Source: Neisseria lisongii
GTDB taxonomy: Bacteria; Pseudomonadota; Gammaproteobacteria; Burkholderiales; Neisseriaceae
DNA: 64,000 bases
Direction: 5' to 3'
NCBI RefSeq assembly: GCF_028463985.1
Contig: NZ_CP116766.1
Span: 744,001 to 808,000, forward strand
Shown: positions 8,047 through 16,008 of the stretch, one piece after another
Position numbering within the stretch: the first letter of the stretch is position 1
Layout of the letters: each line of letters opens with the position of its first letter
The notes under the pieces: generated by a model
The model's database searches: none
What the model saw: only the letters and a program-made list of their open reading frames with translations
What the model was told of the DNA's origin: nothing
Program-made: the position numbers and the translations under genes

Positions 8047-8949
8047 ATGCTATCCGAACAAACTATCCAAACTTTATTACAACTCGCCCCCAAAAATGAA
8101 GTCTGGCAAACGCCAATCAAAGGGCTGTTCGTCCATCAATGCGATAAACCGCAACATTTTGAAAGTTATATCCAAGAGCCGAGCGTTTGTATTGTGTTAC
8201 AAGGGGAACGACAAATTTGCTTAGGCGATGAATGTACGGTCTTTTCGCAGCCGCACTTTATGTTCTGCCCTGTGAATATGCCTGTTACCATGCAAGTTCA
8301 GCACGCCAATGCCGAAAAGCCCTATTTATCGGTATCCATGAAACTGGATTTAGAAGAAGTTTCCCGCTTGCTGTTGCGTTTGCCGAGCCATTATCCGACT
8401 GCTACGAATGATCACACTTTTAATCAATGGCATTTAGAACAAGGCTTAAGTGAGGCATTTGAACGCTTATTAAATTTACTCAAAACGCCAAATGAGATTG
8501 ATTTTCTTGCACCTTTATATCAGCAGGAAATTTATTATCGTTTATTGCAAGGGAAAGCAGGCGAAAAATTGCGAGCTTTACTCAGCTTTGGTAGCCATAC
8601 CCAACGCATCGCCCAAGCCACACAATGGATACAGAACCATTTCGCCGAACCCTTGAGCGTAGAAAGCCTTGCAACACAATGCGGTATGTCTGTGTCAGGT
8701 TTTCATCATCATTTCAAAAAAATCACCCATTTATCACCGCTACAATACCAAAAATCGCTACGCCTTACCGAAGCCCGCAAGCAACTGCAAGCCAAGCCCG
8801 AAAGCATCGCCGCCGTCGCCTTTGCCGTCGGCTACGAAAGCCCCAGCCAGTTTAGCCGAGAATATAACCGTTATTTTGGGTATTCGCCGAGGGGGGAGTT
8901 AGGGGGGATAAATCTTAAGAATCATTTGTATATAGTGGATTCATTTTAA
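8047..8949 (+). CDS. AraC-family transcriptional regulator
   Basis: A 300-aa regulator with an N-terminal cupin-like AraC_N domain (about residues 15-150, QEPSVCIVLQGERQICLGDE) and a C-terminal double helix-turn-helix (about residues 185-285; LSVESLATQCGMSVSGFHHHFKK and IAAVAFAVGYESPSQFSREYNRYFG). It is divergent from ohr-aldolase-OYE and probably controls that cluster in response to a small ligand. No Shine-Dalgarno is evident. Its last residues (HLYIVDSF) and the stop are encoded by an intergenic repeat starting at 8931, so the native C-terminus seems to have been replaced. Confidence 0.9.
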   Translation: MLSEQTIQTLLQLAPKNEVWQTPIKGLFVHQCDKPQHFESYIQEPSVCIVLQGERQICLGDECTVFSQPHFMFCPVNMPVTMQVQHANAEKPYLSVSMKLDLEEVSRLLLRLPSHYPTATNDHTFNQWHLEQGLSEAFERLLNLLKTPNEIDFLAPLYQQEIYYRLLQGKAGEKLRALLSFGSHTQRIAQATQWIQNHFAEPLSVESLATQCGMSVSGFHHHFKKITHLSPLQYQKSLRLTEARKQLQAKPESIAAVAFAVGYESPSQFSREYNRYFGYSPRGELGGINLKNHLYIVDSF

Positions 8950-9046
8950 AATAATAACAGCCAATCTCTATCCGTCATTCCGATGAAAGTCGGAATGATG
9001 GGCGTGTTTGAAAATCGTACGGTTTATTAAGTGGATTCACTATAGT
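8931..9046. repeat. Miniature element with TATAGTGGATTCA-type ends
   Basis: About 115 bp bounded by TATAGTGGATTCATTTTA and GTGGATTCACTATAG. It contains the hairpin TCATTCCGATGAAAGTCGGAATGA (arms at 8975-8983 and 8990-8998), which recalls neisserial dRS3-like inverted repeats. The left end supplies the stop codon of the araC gene. Confidence 0.55.
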
Positions 9047-9219
9047 AAATCAACTGAAAAAATATGACACTACAGCGAGCCACCCTTCCCCTAGCCCCTT
9101 CCCGCCAGCGGGACGGGGAACAAAGTGCAGGTGGAGCAACTTAGCTTGTTGCCCACCACATATTCCGACTGTCATCAGCTTGCCGATTTGTACAGAAAAT
9201 TCGGTGTTTTAACCATATA
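9041..9219. repeat. Second TATAGT-ended intergenic element
   Basis: It begins TATAGTAAATCAACTGAA and ends AACCATATA, overlapping the previous element by one end. Ends resemble the 5312-5483 element but the interior is different. With 8931-9046 it fills the 346-bp gap before the transporter gene. No gene is seen. Confidence 0.4.
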
Positions 9220-9226
9220 TATTAAA

Positions 9227-9256
9227 AAATTCAGCCGCTTTCGGGCGGCTGAATTT
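9227..9256 (-). terminator. Rho-independent terminator of the EamA transporter gene
   Basis: AAATTCAGCCGC and GCGGCTGAATTT flank a short loop (TTTCGG region), and the minus-strand downstream side is T-rich. This stem is not DUS-based. Confidence 0.8.
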
Positions 9257-9295
9257 ATTGAGATTTTCAATTTATCTATTTGTTTCCAATTAGTT

Positions 9296-10171
9296 TTATT
9301 TGCTTTTCTTTAACGATCCCAAATAAATTGCGGTCAGGGTGCAGGTGGCGCCAAGCCATTGGAGGGTGTTGATGTTTTTGCCGAGCAGGAAGGTGTCGAT
9401 GATCAGGGCGGCGACGGGTTCAGTGAGCAACAGAAGGCCGGTGAGGGCGAGGGAGAGCATGGGGATTGAGTAGGCAATCAGCCCCCATGCAAGGCACTGC
9501 ATGACTGCGCCGTACACCAGAATCCAGCCGACTTGCTGCCATGTGGTGGGTAGGATTTTGCCGGTGTCGAGCAGGAGCATGGGGGCGATCAGGGTGATGA
9601 TGCCGCCGATGCTGATCAGCAGCATCAGGGGAAAAATGGGGGTGGGTTCGGCTTCGTGGGTTTTGCGTACGAAAACCATGGATAATGCCAGACACAGGCC
9701 GGAGAGTGTGCCGGAAGTGAAGCCCCATAAGGCGTTGCCGTTGTGGCTGAATTCGGGGCTGCCGATCAGAACCACGCCGAGGGTGGCAAGTAACATGCTG
9801 AACAGTTGCAGCGGTGTTTGGCGTTCGCGGTACAACATAAAGCCGATGGCGGAGAGCCAGAAAATCTGCAGGCTGTTGAGCAGGGTGGAAATGCCGGGGC
9901 CGACGGCGTAGATACTTTCGTGCCACAGGGCAAGGTCGAATGCGAGAAACAGACCGGCAATCAGTGCGCAGCGGCGGGCTTGGCTGCTGCGGGGAAAGCG
10001 CTGGCGGAACAGGCGTGCCAAAATCAGGAAAATAACCGAGGCAACGGCAAGCCGCCAAAAGGCGATGGCGTAAGCACCAATGGGGAGATGGGCGACAATA
10101 ATGCTGCCCAAGCCGAACAGTATGCAGCCAACCACCAGCCCGGCGGAGGCGCTGTTTTCCGAGAGTTTCAT
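9296..10171 (-). CDS. EamA/DMT-family membrane transporter
   Basis: A 291-aa drug/metabolite superfamily protein with about ten hydrophobic helices arranged as two EamA repeats (roughly residues 8-140 and 148-285). Typical features are the GAYAIAFWRLAVASVIF helix, LLNSLQIFWLSAIGF, and LLLLTEPVAALIIDTFLLGK near the end of repeat two. Members export or import small metabolites such as amino acids; the substrate cannot be predicted here. It is monocistronic with its own terminator downstream. A short basic tail (SLKKSK) follows the last helix. Confidence 0.88.
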   Translation of the reverse strand: MKLSENSASAGLVVGCILFGLGSIIVAHLPIGAYAIAFWRLAVASVIFLILARLFRQRFPRSSQARRCALIAGLFLAFDLALWHESIYAVGPGISTLLNSLQIFWLSAIGFMLYRERQTPLQLFSMLLATLGVVLIGSPEFSHNGNALWGFTSGTLSGLCLALSMVFVRKTHEAEPTPIFPLMLLISIGGIITLIAPMLLLDTGKILPTTWQQVGWILVYGAVMQCLAWGLIAYSIPMLSLALTGLLLLTEPVAALIIDTFLLGKNINTLQWLGATCTLTAIYLGSLKKSK

Positions 10172-10238
10172 AAGAAGCCCAGTATATTTAGAAAAGGGCT
10201 TAACATAGCATAAGGGTAATGGGGATTCAAGTTGGCGA

Positions 10239-10278
10239 GGCCGTCTGAAAATCGGGTGTAGTTAGTTTTCAGACGGCA
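10239..10278 (-). terminator. DUS hairpin after tadA
   Basis: GCCGTCTGAAAA at 10240 and TTTTCAGACGGC at 10266 are separated by a 14-base loop, between the tadA stop and the transporter start. Confidence 0.7.
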
Positions 10279-10307
10279 TGGATGTGGAATTTATCAAACA
10301 TGTGTAC

Positions 10308-11063
10308 TTATGGGCATTGCCGCCGTTGTTGGAAAAATTGTTGCAGGATATGGCGGCATGGTTCTTCGGATACGCCGCCGAGTATGGCGGTGTGGGGGTT
10401 GATGGTGGGATTGGCGAACAGGTTGAGTACGCTTCCGGCGGCGCCGCTTTTTGGCTCGGCGACACCGAAAATCACTCTGGCGACTCTTGCCTGAATCAGG
10501 GCGGAGGCGCACATGGGGCAAGGTTCGAGGGTGATATAGACATCGCAGCCGTCGAGGCGGTAGTTTTGCAGGGCTTTGCCGGCGGCGGCGAGGGCGCGGA
10601 TTTCGGCATGGCGGCTGATGTCGCAGTCGCTGACGCAGGTATTGTGGGCGGCGGCAATCAGTTTGCCGTTTTTGACGACCACTGCGCCGACGGGGATTTC
10701 GCCGAGTGCTGCGGCCTGCGCTGCCTGTTTTAATGCTTCGTTCATCCAGCCTGCCATTTCTTCTTTGCTTGGAAATACGGCAACCGGCGGGTGGTTTTTC
10801 AGGGCTTGGCGCAGGGCGTTTTTTTGTTCGTCGTCGAGAGAATGCGGCGGTAAGTTGCGGCACAGGCATTCAAGCTGCCACAGGGTGCTGAGGGTCAGTG
10901 TGCAACCGGCGGCTTTGAGCAGCAGAAACGCCCGTACTGCGCCGGTTTGCTGCAAATCGTGCAGCGTGGCAATGCCGAGGGCTTGGAGGGTGGTCAGTGT
11001 TTTGGGGGCGACGGGCGGCGTGGTGAGCGGCATGATATGGAGGACTGGGGTTTTATGGAACAT
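10308..11063 (-). CDS. tadA: TfoX C-terminal domain fused to tRNA adenosine deaminase TadA
   Basis: The C-terminal part (about residues 100-251) is the deaminase that converts A34 to inosine in tRNA-Arg(ACG). Zinc ligands and the catalytic Glu are in RHAEIRAL (residues 151-158) and EPCPMCASAL (181-185 core), and GEIPVGAVVV precedes them. Residues about 15-90 look like a TfoX_C domain (PKTLTTLQALGIATLHDL, then GAVRAFLLLKAAG and TLWQLEC). E. coli TadA lacks this extension. Whether the N-terminal domain helps RNA binding or is a passenger cannot be told. Confidence is high for TadA and moderate for the TfoX_C call. Confidence 0.92.
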   Translation of the reverse strand: MFHKTPVLHIMPLTTPPVAPKTLTTLQALGIATLHDLQQTGAVRAFLLLKAAGCTLTLSTLWQLECLCRNLPPHSLDDEQKNALRQALKNHPPVAVFPSKEEMAGWMNEALKQAAQAAALGEIPVGAVVVKNGKLIAAAHNTCVSDCDISRHAEIRALAAAGKALQNYRLDGCDVYITLEPCPMCASALIQARVARVIFGVAEPKSGAAGSVLNLFANPTINPHTAILGGVSEEPCRHILQQFFQQRRQCP

Positions 11064-11068
11064 TTTTC

Positions 11069-11321
11069 TATCGTGAATTTACTTTAAAAGTATGGCAACA
11101 CAAACTACCTTTTCCCGATTTTAGTTTTAGCTTCGCAGAAACTCGCTATGCTCGTTTTCAGACGGCGTTCATGTGAAATTAAAGAACCCATGCATGCTTA
11201 GGCATGCACGCTACACCCTGAGAAGAGCACGCTACCGGTGAACTTGGTGTAGCGTGTGTGCCAAAGCACGCACGAATTCAGTGAGTCCACATAGTGAATA
11301 TCACATTCCAAATTCACGATA
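11069..11321. repeat. 253-bp composite repeat with 12-bp inverted ends
   Basis: TATCGTGAATTT (11069-11080) and AAATTCACGATA (11310-11321) are perfect inverted ends. Inside lie a copy of the ftsK-type repeat ending in a DUS (11122-11166) and a hairpin with GGCATGCACGCTACACC (11201-11217) facing GGTGTAGCGTGTGTGCC (11246-11262). A third copy of that arm lies just outside at 11344-11360. The gap to miaA (11064-11453) contains no gene that I can support. Confidence 0.6.
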
Positions 11322-11453
11322 GAAGCAAACTCGTGCATGCATAGGCATGCACGCTACACACGGTTTTCTGTCCCGTCTGCGGGAAGGTGGCTTGCTGAAG
11401 TGTCGTATTTTTTCAGTTCATTCACGATATATTCGTTTTCAAGCAGCCTGTTT

Positions 11454-12404
11454 TCAGACGGCCTCAAAATGTTGCTTGACCTGCTGCAGGGCGGTTTGGG
11501 CGTAGTCGTTTTGGCGGTAGGGGTCGAGGGCTTGGTCGATGAGGATTTTCCGCAGCCAAGTGAGTTGGCGTTTGGCAAGTTGGCGGGTGGCGGCAATGCC
11601 TTTTTCGACAAAGGTCGGGTAGTCGTACACGCCGTCGAGGTAGTCCCATGCCTGACGGTAGCCTACGCAGCGCATGGACGGGGTGTCGCTGTGCAGTTCG
11701 GGGTAGCGTTGTTTTAGAGACTGCATTTCGTCTAAAAAACCCTGCGCCAGCATTTGCTCGAAACGGTAGGCAATTTGCCGGTGGAGGTCGGCACGGTTTT
11801 CGGGAAGTAGGGCGATGGTGTGCAAATCCAGCGGTGTTTGTCGGGTTTGCTGTTGCGAGAAATGTCGGCTCAGGGGTTTGCCGGTCAGCATAAATACTTC
11901 CAGCGCCCGTTCAATCCGCTGGCTGTCGCTGCTTTTCAGACGGCCTGCGGTTTCGGGGTCGATGCGTTGCAGTTGTTCGTAAAGATATGCCAAACCGTGT
12001 TGCGCTTTTTCGGCTTGCAGTCGGAGGCGGATTTCGGGATCGGCCTGCGGCAAATCGTTCAGCCCGGCGGTGAGGGCGTGGTAATACATCATGGTGCCGC
12101 CGACAATCAGCGGATAATTGCCCCGCCCGTGAATTTCGCTGACCAACCGGATGCAGTCATCAACAAATTCAGCGGCGCTGTAGCTTTCCGGCGGCGAAAT
12201 AATGTTAATCAGATGATGCGGCACGGCGGCGAGTTCGGCGGCACTCGGTTTGGCGGTGCCGATGTCCATATCCCGATAAACCAAGGCGGAATCGAGACTG
12301 ATGATTTCAACCGGTAGGCGTTCGGCGATTTGGAGCGCTAAGCCGGTTTTGCCGCTGGCGGTCGGGCCGAGCAGGGCAAAGGCTTTGGGCAATGGTGCGG
12401 GCAT
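11454..12404 (-). CDS. miaA: tRNA dimethylallyltransferase MiaA
   Basis: A 316-aa enzyme that adds a dimethylallyl group to A37 of tRNAs reading UNN codons. The P-loop is GPTASGKT near residue 13, followed by ISLDSALVYRDMDIGTAKP and the DDC motif region. The start ATG lies seven bases from the aroA stop, so the two are probably co-transcribed (aroA then miaA). The stop codon falls inside a DUS: GAGGCCGTCTGA encodes Glu-Ala-Val-stop, so the uptake signal supplies the end of the protein. Length is normal for the family. Confidence 0.97.
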   Translation of the reverse strand: MPAPLPKAFALLGPTASGKTGLALQIAERLPVEIISLDSALVYRDMDIGTAKPSAAELAAVPHHLINIISPPESYSAAEFVDDCIRLVSEIHGRGNYPLIVGGTMMYYHALTAGLNDLPQADPEIRLRLQAEKAQHGLAYLYEQLQRIDPETAGRLKSSDSQRIERALEVFMLTGKPLSRHFSQQQTRQTPLDLHTIALLPENRADLHRQIAYRFEQMLAQGFLDEMQSLKQRYPELHSDTPSMRCVGYRQAWDYLDGVYDYPTFVEKGIAATRQLAKRQLTWLRKILIDQALDPYRQNDYAQTALQQVKQHFEAV

Positions 12405-12411
12405 GGCGGCT

Positions 12412-13716
12412 TTACTCGGCGGCTTGGGTTAATCCGGCGAACACGTCGAAATAGGTCGGGAAGGTTTTATGGGTGCATTTGGGGTCGTTGATAACAACGG
12501 GTACGCCCAGCAGCGAAACCAGCGAGAAACACATGGCGATGCGGTGGTCGTCATAAGTGTCGATGGCGACTTCTGCTTTGAGGTTTGCCGGCGGGGTAAT
12601 GTGAATGGCTTCGGCTTCTTCCCGCACATCTGCGCCTAATTTGCGCAATTCGGTCGCCATGGCGTGAATGCGGTCGGTTTCTTTGACCCGCCATGAGCCG
12701 ATATTTTTCAGGGTACAGGTTTGGCCGCTCGCCAGCGCCACCACCGCCAGTGTCATCGCTGCGTCGGGAATGTGGTTGGCATCCAAATCAAACGGGGCGA
12801 CGGGGCGGCCTGTGGGGCGGGAAACTTCGATAAAATGGTCGCCCCATACCACATCTGCCCCGATTTTTTCCAGTTCCCGTGCAAAGGCAACGTCGCCCTG
12901 AATGCTGTTCAAACCGATGCCGGTAACCCGTATCGGCGTGTTTTCCGCCAAGAGACCGGCGGCGAGGAAATAGGAAGCGCTGGAAGCGTCGCCCTCGACA
13001 TGCAGCACTTCCGGCGCATGGTAGCGGCTGCCTGCGGGAATCTTAAAGCTGCGGTATTGCCGGTTTTCCACTTCTACGCCGAACTGCGCCATCAGTTTTA
13101 AAGTGATGGCGATATAAGGCTTGGAAATCAGTTCGCCGACCATTTCGATTTCAAATGCTTCGCCGGTCAGCGGCAAGGCCATCAAGAGGGCGGTCAGAAA
13201 CTGGCTGGACACATTGCCTTTAATCGGAATGGTGCGGACACCGCTGCTTCGGTATGCGCCGATTTGCAGCGGCGGATAGTTCGGATTACCCAAATAGCGG
13301 ACATCGGCACCGGCCACCGCCAATGCGTCTGCCAAGTCGCCGATCGGCCGCTCGTGCATACGGGGTACGCCGTGCAGATGGTAATTGCCGCCGAGGATGG
13401 CAAGCACGGCGGTCAGCGGGCGGAAGGCGGTTCCGGCATTGCCGAGAAACAAATCGGCTTCCCGATTGGGAAAGCTGCCGCCGCAGCCGTGTACTTTCAG
13501 ACGGCCTTCCGACAGATGTTCGATCTGCACGCCGAGTTTTTCCAGCGCTTCGAGCATACGGTCGGTATCGTCTGATTTGAGCAGCGAACGGATTTCGCAG
13601 GTATTATCGGACAACGCCGCCAGCAGCAGGGTACGGTTGCTGATGCTTTTCGAACCGGGAAGGGCAACGGTGGCGGACTGGAGGCGGGCGGCTTGCAGGC
13701 GGATGTGTTCGGTCAT
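12412..13716 (-). CDS. aroA: 3-phosphoshikimate 1-carboxyvinyltransferase (EPSP synthase)
   Basis: A 434-aa enzyme of the shikimate pathway that joins PEP to shikimate 3-phosphate. Conserved segments include LPGSKSISNRTLLLAAL at the N-terminus, LFLGNAGTAFRPLTA (PEP-binding region) and KETDRIHAMATELRKLGA near residue 345. The N-terminal and NAGTA patterns match the E. coli-like class I enzymes. A DUS-like segment inside the gene encodes GRLKVHG. It is followed closely by miaA, and hemB lies upstream behind a DUS hairpin. Confidence 0.97.
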   Translation of the reverse strand: MTEHIRLQAARLQSATVALPGSKSISNRTLLLAALSDNTCEIRSLLKSDDTDRMLEALEKLGVQIEHLSEGRLKVHGCGGSFPNREADLFLGNAGTAFRPLTAVLAILGGNYHLHGVPRMHERPIGDLADALAVAGADVRYLGNPNYPPLQIGAYRSSGVRTIPIKGNVSSQFLTALLMALPLTGEAFEIEMVGELISKPYIAITLKLMAQFGVEVENRQYRSFKIPAGSRYHAPEVLHVEGDASSASYFLAAGLLAENTPIRVTGIGLNSIQGDVAFARELEKIGADVVWGDHFIEVSRPTGRPVAPFDLDANHIPDAAMTLAVVALASGQTCTLKNIGSWRVKETDRIHAMATELRKLGADVREEAEAIHITPPANLKAEVAIDTYDDHRIAMCFSLVSLLGVPVVINDPKCTHKTFPTYFDVFAGLTQAAE

Positions 13717-13758
13717 AATCGGGTGCTTGTTAAAATGTGGGGAAACGGGAAATGTTGA

Positions 13759-13831
13759 GGCCGTCTGAAAAATGGGTGTTTTGTTGGGCGGGAAGCGAGT
13801 CGCCCGTTTTTACTCGTTTTTCAGACGGCAT
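13759..13831 (-). terminator. Long DUS hairpin between hemB and aroA
   Basis: GAGGCCGTCTGAAAAA and TTTTTCAGACGGC are 40-odd bases apart. An inner palindrome, GGGCGGGAAGCGAGTCGCCC, fills the loop. It lies just past the hemB stop. Confidence 0.65.
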
Positions 13832-13844
13832 GGTCAGTGTATTG

Positions 13845-14849
13845 TTATCGGTTTTTCAGTTGTTTGGCGGCTTCGATGGCGTAATAGGTCAGAATACCGT
13901 CGGCACCGGCCCGCTTGAACGCCAGCAGGCTTTCTAAAATCACTTTGTCGCCGTCGAGCCAGCCGTTTTGAATGGCGGCTTGCAGCATGGCGTATTCGCC
14001 GGAAACCTGATAGGCATAAGTCGGCACGCCGAATTCGTCTTTGACACGGCGCACCACGTCTAAATACGGCAAGCCCGGTTTCACCATCACCATATCCGCA
14101 CCTTCCTGAATATCCAGCGCCACTTCGTGCAGCGCTTCGTTGGTGTTGGCGGGATCCATTTGGTAGGTTTTTTTGTCGGCCTTGCCGAGATTGCCGCTGC
14201 TGCCGACGGCATCCCGGAACGGGCCGTAGAAGGCGGAGGCGTATTTGGCGGAATAGGCCATAATGCGGGTGTGGATATGGCCGGCATCTTCCAAGGCTTC
14301 CCGAATGGCCAAAATCCTGCCGTCCATCATATCGGACGGAGCGACGACTTGTGCGCCGGCTTCGGCGTGGCACAATGCCTGTTTGACCAAAACCTCGATG
14401 GTTTCGTCGTTCAGTACATAGCCGCCGGTATCGGTAAGGCCGTCTTGTCCGTGGCTGGTGTAGGGATCGAGCGCCACATCGGTCATAATGCCCAACTCAG
14501 GGAATTTTTCCCGCAGCGTACGCACGGTTTGCGGCACCAAACCTTCGGGATTATAGGCTTCTTCGGCGGTTTCGGTTTTGTTGCGGGTAACCACGGGAAA
14601 CAGTGCCAACATCGGAATGCCGAGGTTTAAGGCTTCTTCGGCGGTAAACAGCAGTTTGTCCAAGCTCTGGCGCTTCACGCCCGGCATGGAGGCGATTTCC
14701 TGTTCCTGATTGCTGCCTTCCAACACAAACACCGGATAAATCAAATCGTCGGCACTAAGCGTATGCTCGCGCATCAGGCGGCGGGAAAAATCGTCTTTAC
14801 GCATACGGCGCATACGGGTATTGGCAACATAACGTGGCGGGAAGTTCAT
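13845..14849 (-). CDS. hemB: Delta-aminolevulinic acid dehydratase (porphobilinogen synthase)
   Basis: A 334-aa enzyme that condenses two 5-aminolevulinate molecules in haem and sirohaem synthesis. The two Schiff-base lysines are in SGNLGKADKKTYQMDPAN and VMVKPGLPYLD. The metal region reads DVALDPYTSHGQDGL, and the Cys-rich zinc site of some homologues is replaced by Asp, suggesting a Mg-dependent form as in many proteobacteria. It stands alone between DUS elements. Together with cysG in this window it serves tetrapyrrole synthesis. Confidence 0.97.
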   Translation of the reverse strand: MNFPPRYVANTRMRRMRKDDFSRRLMREHTLSADDLIYPVFVLEGSNQEQEIASMPGVKRQSLDKLLFTAEEALNLGIPMLALFPVVTRNKTETAEEAYNPEGLVPQTVRTLREKFPELGIMTDVALDPYTSHGQDGLTDTGGYVLNDETIEVLVKQALCHAEAGAQVVAPSDMMDGRILAIREALEDAGHIHTRIMAYSAKYASAFYGPFRDAVGSSGNLGKADKKTYQMDPANTNEALHEVALDIQEGADMVMVKPGLPYLDVVRRVKDEFGVPTYAYQVSGEYAMLQAAIQNGWLDGDKVILESLLAFKRAGADGILTYYAIEAAKQLKNR

Positions 14850-14902
14850 GGGCTAACCTTTCTGTAAAACCATGCCGTCTGAAAAGCGGATTTGCGGATT
14901 TG

Positions 14903-15007
14903 ATAGTGGAATAAGCTCAAAGCACTACAGCGTTGGCTTCGCCTTGCCGTATTATTCATACTGTCTGCGGCCTGCCGCCTTGTATTGCTTTGAGCTTATT
15001 CCACTAT
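14903..15007. mobile_element. Correia-like miniature element with divergent termini
   Basis: A 105-bp element with perfect 22-bp inverted ends beginning ATAGTGGAATAAGCTC. The core reads GCGTTGGCTTCGCCTTGCCG ... CATACTGTCTGCGGC ... CGCCTTG, which matches the core of neisserial Correia elements and of the 50558-50661 copy. The usual terminal sequence ATAGTGGATTAACAAAAA is replaced after the first nine bases. It lies between the two halves of a DUS pair (14874-14886 and 15036-15047). Confidence 0.8.
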
Positions 15008-15098
15008 GGCATAGCTGAAGCGGGCAAAACGGGTTTCAGACGGCGTTCATCGCAAGATGGCGTTAGTGTACGCTTTTTTCGGCGGGCGTTAAAGGGTT

Positions 15099-15821
15099 TC
15101 AGTCTTCGATTTTGCTGATGGCGCTGATGCCGTTTTTGATTTCACGCAAGGTGTTTGCGGAATCGGCGTAGCGGGCGGCTTCTTCGGCGGTCATGCCGTT
15201 TGGGTTTAAAGGTTCGAGATTGCGCAATGCTTGGCGGTAGGCTTTTTCGTCCAACTTGGTTTGGGCAATCCGCCAAATGGTGCGGCCGCCTTCGTTTGCC
15301 TGCTGAACCGTCCACAAACCTTCTTCACGGTAATAGTCCAACACCAAAAACGCCAACTGTTTGATGCTGCGGCGGGGATTTTCGCTGCCGATGCTGCGGC
15401 CTAAGGCATTATTGTACAAATCCACCGCCTGATCGGCGGCAAGACGGCTGAAATAATCGGTTTTGCCCCAGCGCCATTCGGTATCGCTCAGGTTGGCATG
15501 GCCGATTTTGCGGGCAAGTTTACGGTTGAATTGGGCGGTGATGGCGGCCTGCCACAAGGTATTGCGCACGGCATTAACCTGCGTACCCCGACCATCGCCG
15601 TTGGCACTGTCGTCCAAACCGGTACGCAGCGCAAAGCGAGCCGCATTGCTGCTGATGTTGGCGGCGGCTTCGTCCGGCACGCCGATGGCTTGGGCGGCGG
15701 ACGGGTGGCTGATAACAAATTGCGCCAGCTTGCTGCGGCGGCTTTGGTTTTCTTGATAAGACTGGCAACCGCTCAACAGGGCGGCCGCCACGGCACACAG
15801 AATAAGTTTGCTGTTCATCAT
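15099..15821 (-). CDS. Putative lipoprotein of unknown function
   Basis: The chosen start gives 240 aa beginning MMNSKLILCAVAAALLSGC, a signal peptide with lipobox LLSGC, so the mature protein should be anchored to a membrane. An upstream in-frame ATG at 15836 would add only five residues; longer versions reach back into the hscB-side intergenic DNA and are unlikely. The middle part contains GTQVNAVRNTLWQAAITAQ and TDYFSRLAADQAVDLYNNALGR, a pattern reminiscent of DUF6973-like or phospholipase-like helical domains, but I do not recognise the family firmly. No operon partner is apparent. Confidence 0.75.
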   Translation of the reverse strand: MMNSKLILCAVAAALLSGCQSYQENQSRRSKLAQFVISHPSAAQAIGVPDEAAANISSNAARFALRTGLDDSANGDGRGTQVNAVRNTLWQAAITAQFNRKLARKIGHANLSDTEWRWGKTDYFSRLAADQAVDLYNNALGRSIGSENPRRSIKQLAFLVLDYYREEGLWTVQQANEGGRTIWRIAQTKLDEKAYRQALRNLEPLNPNGMTAEEAARYADSANTLREIKNGISAISKIED

Positions 15822-16008
15822 GTGGGGAAAAATCATCAATGGAAACGGTTGCAGCGGATATTTACCATAAAAAGCCCGCTGCGGATAGGGTGAGGCGGAA
15901 AAAAACGGCATTTTGGCCGAAAAGTTGTGGCGGTTTATTGTTTTGTTTGAATTGGTGTCAGACAGTGGAGGCAATGATTGGTTCAAATATTTATCTGCCG
16001 CCAAATCG

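Noticed and set aside
9125..9313. Small plus-strand frame before the transporter gene
   Set aside because: It crosses an intergenic repeat and a terminator stem and encodes nothing recognisable.
11337..11717. Plus-strand frame over the miaA 3' region
   Set aside because: It is a shadow of miaA and the upstream repeat.
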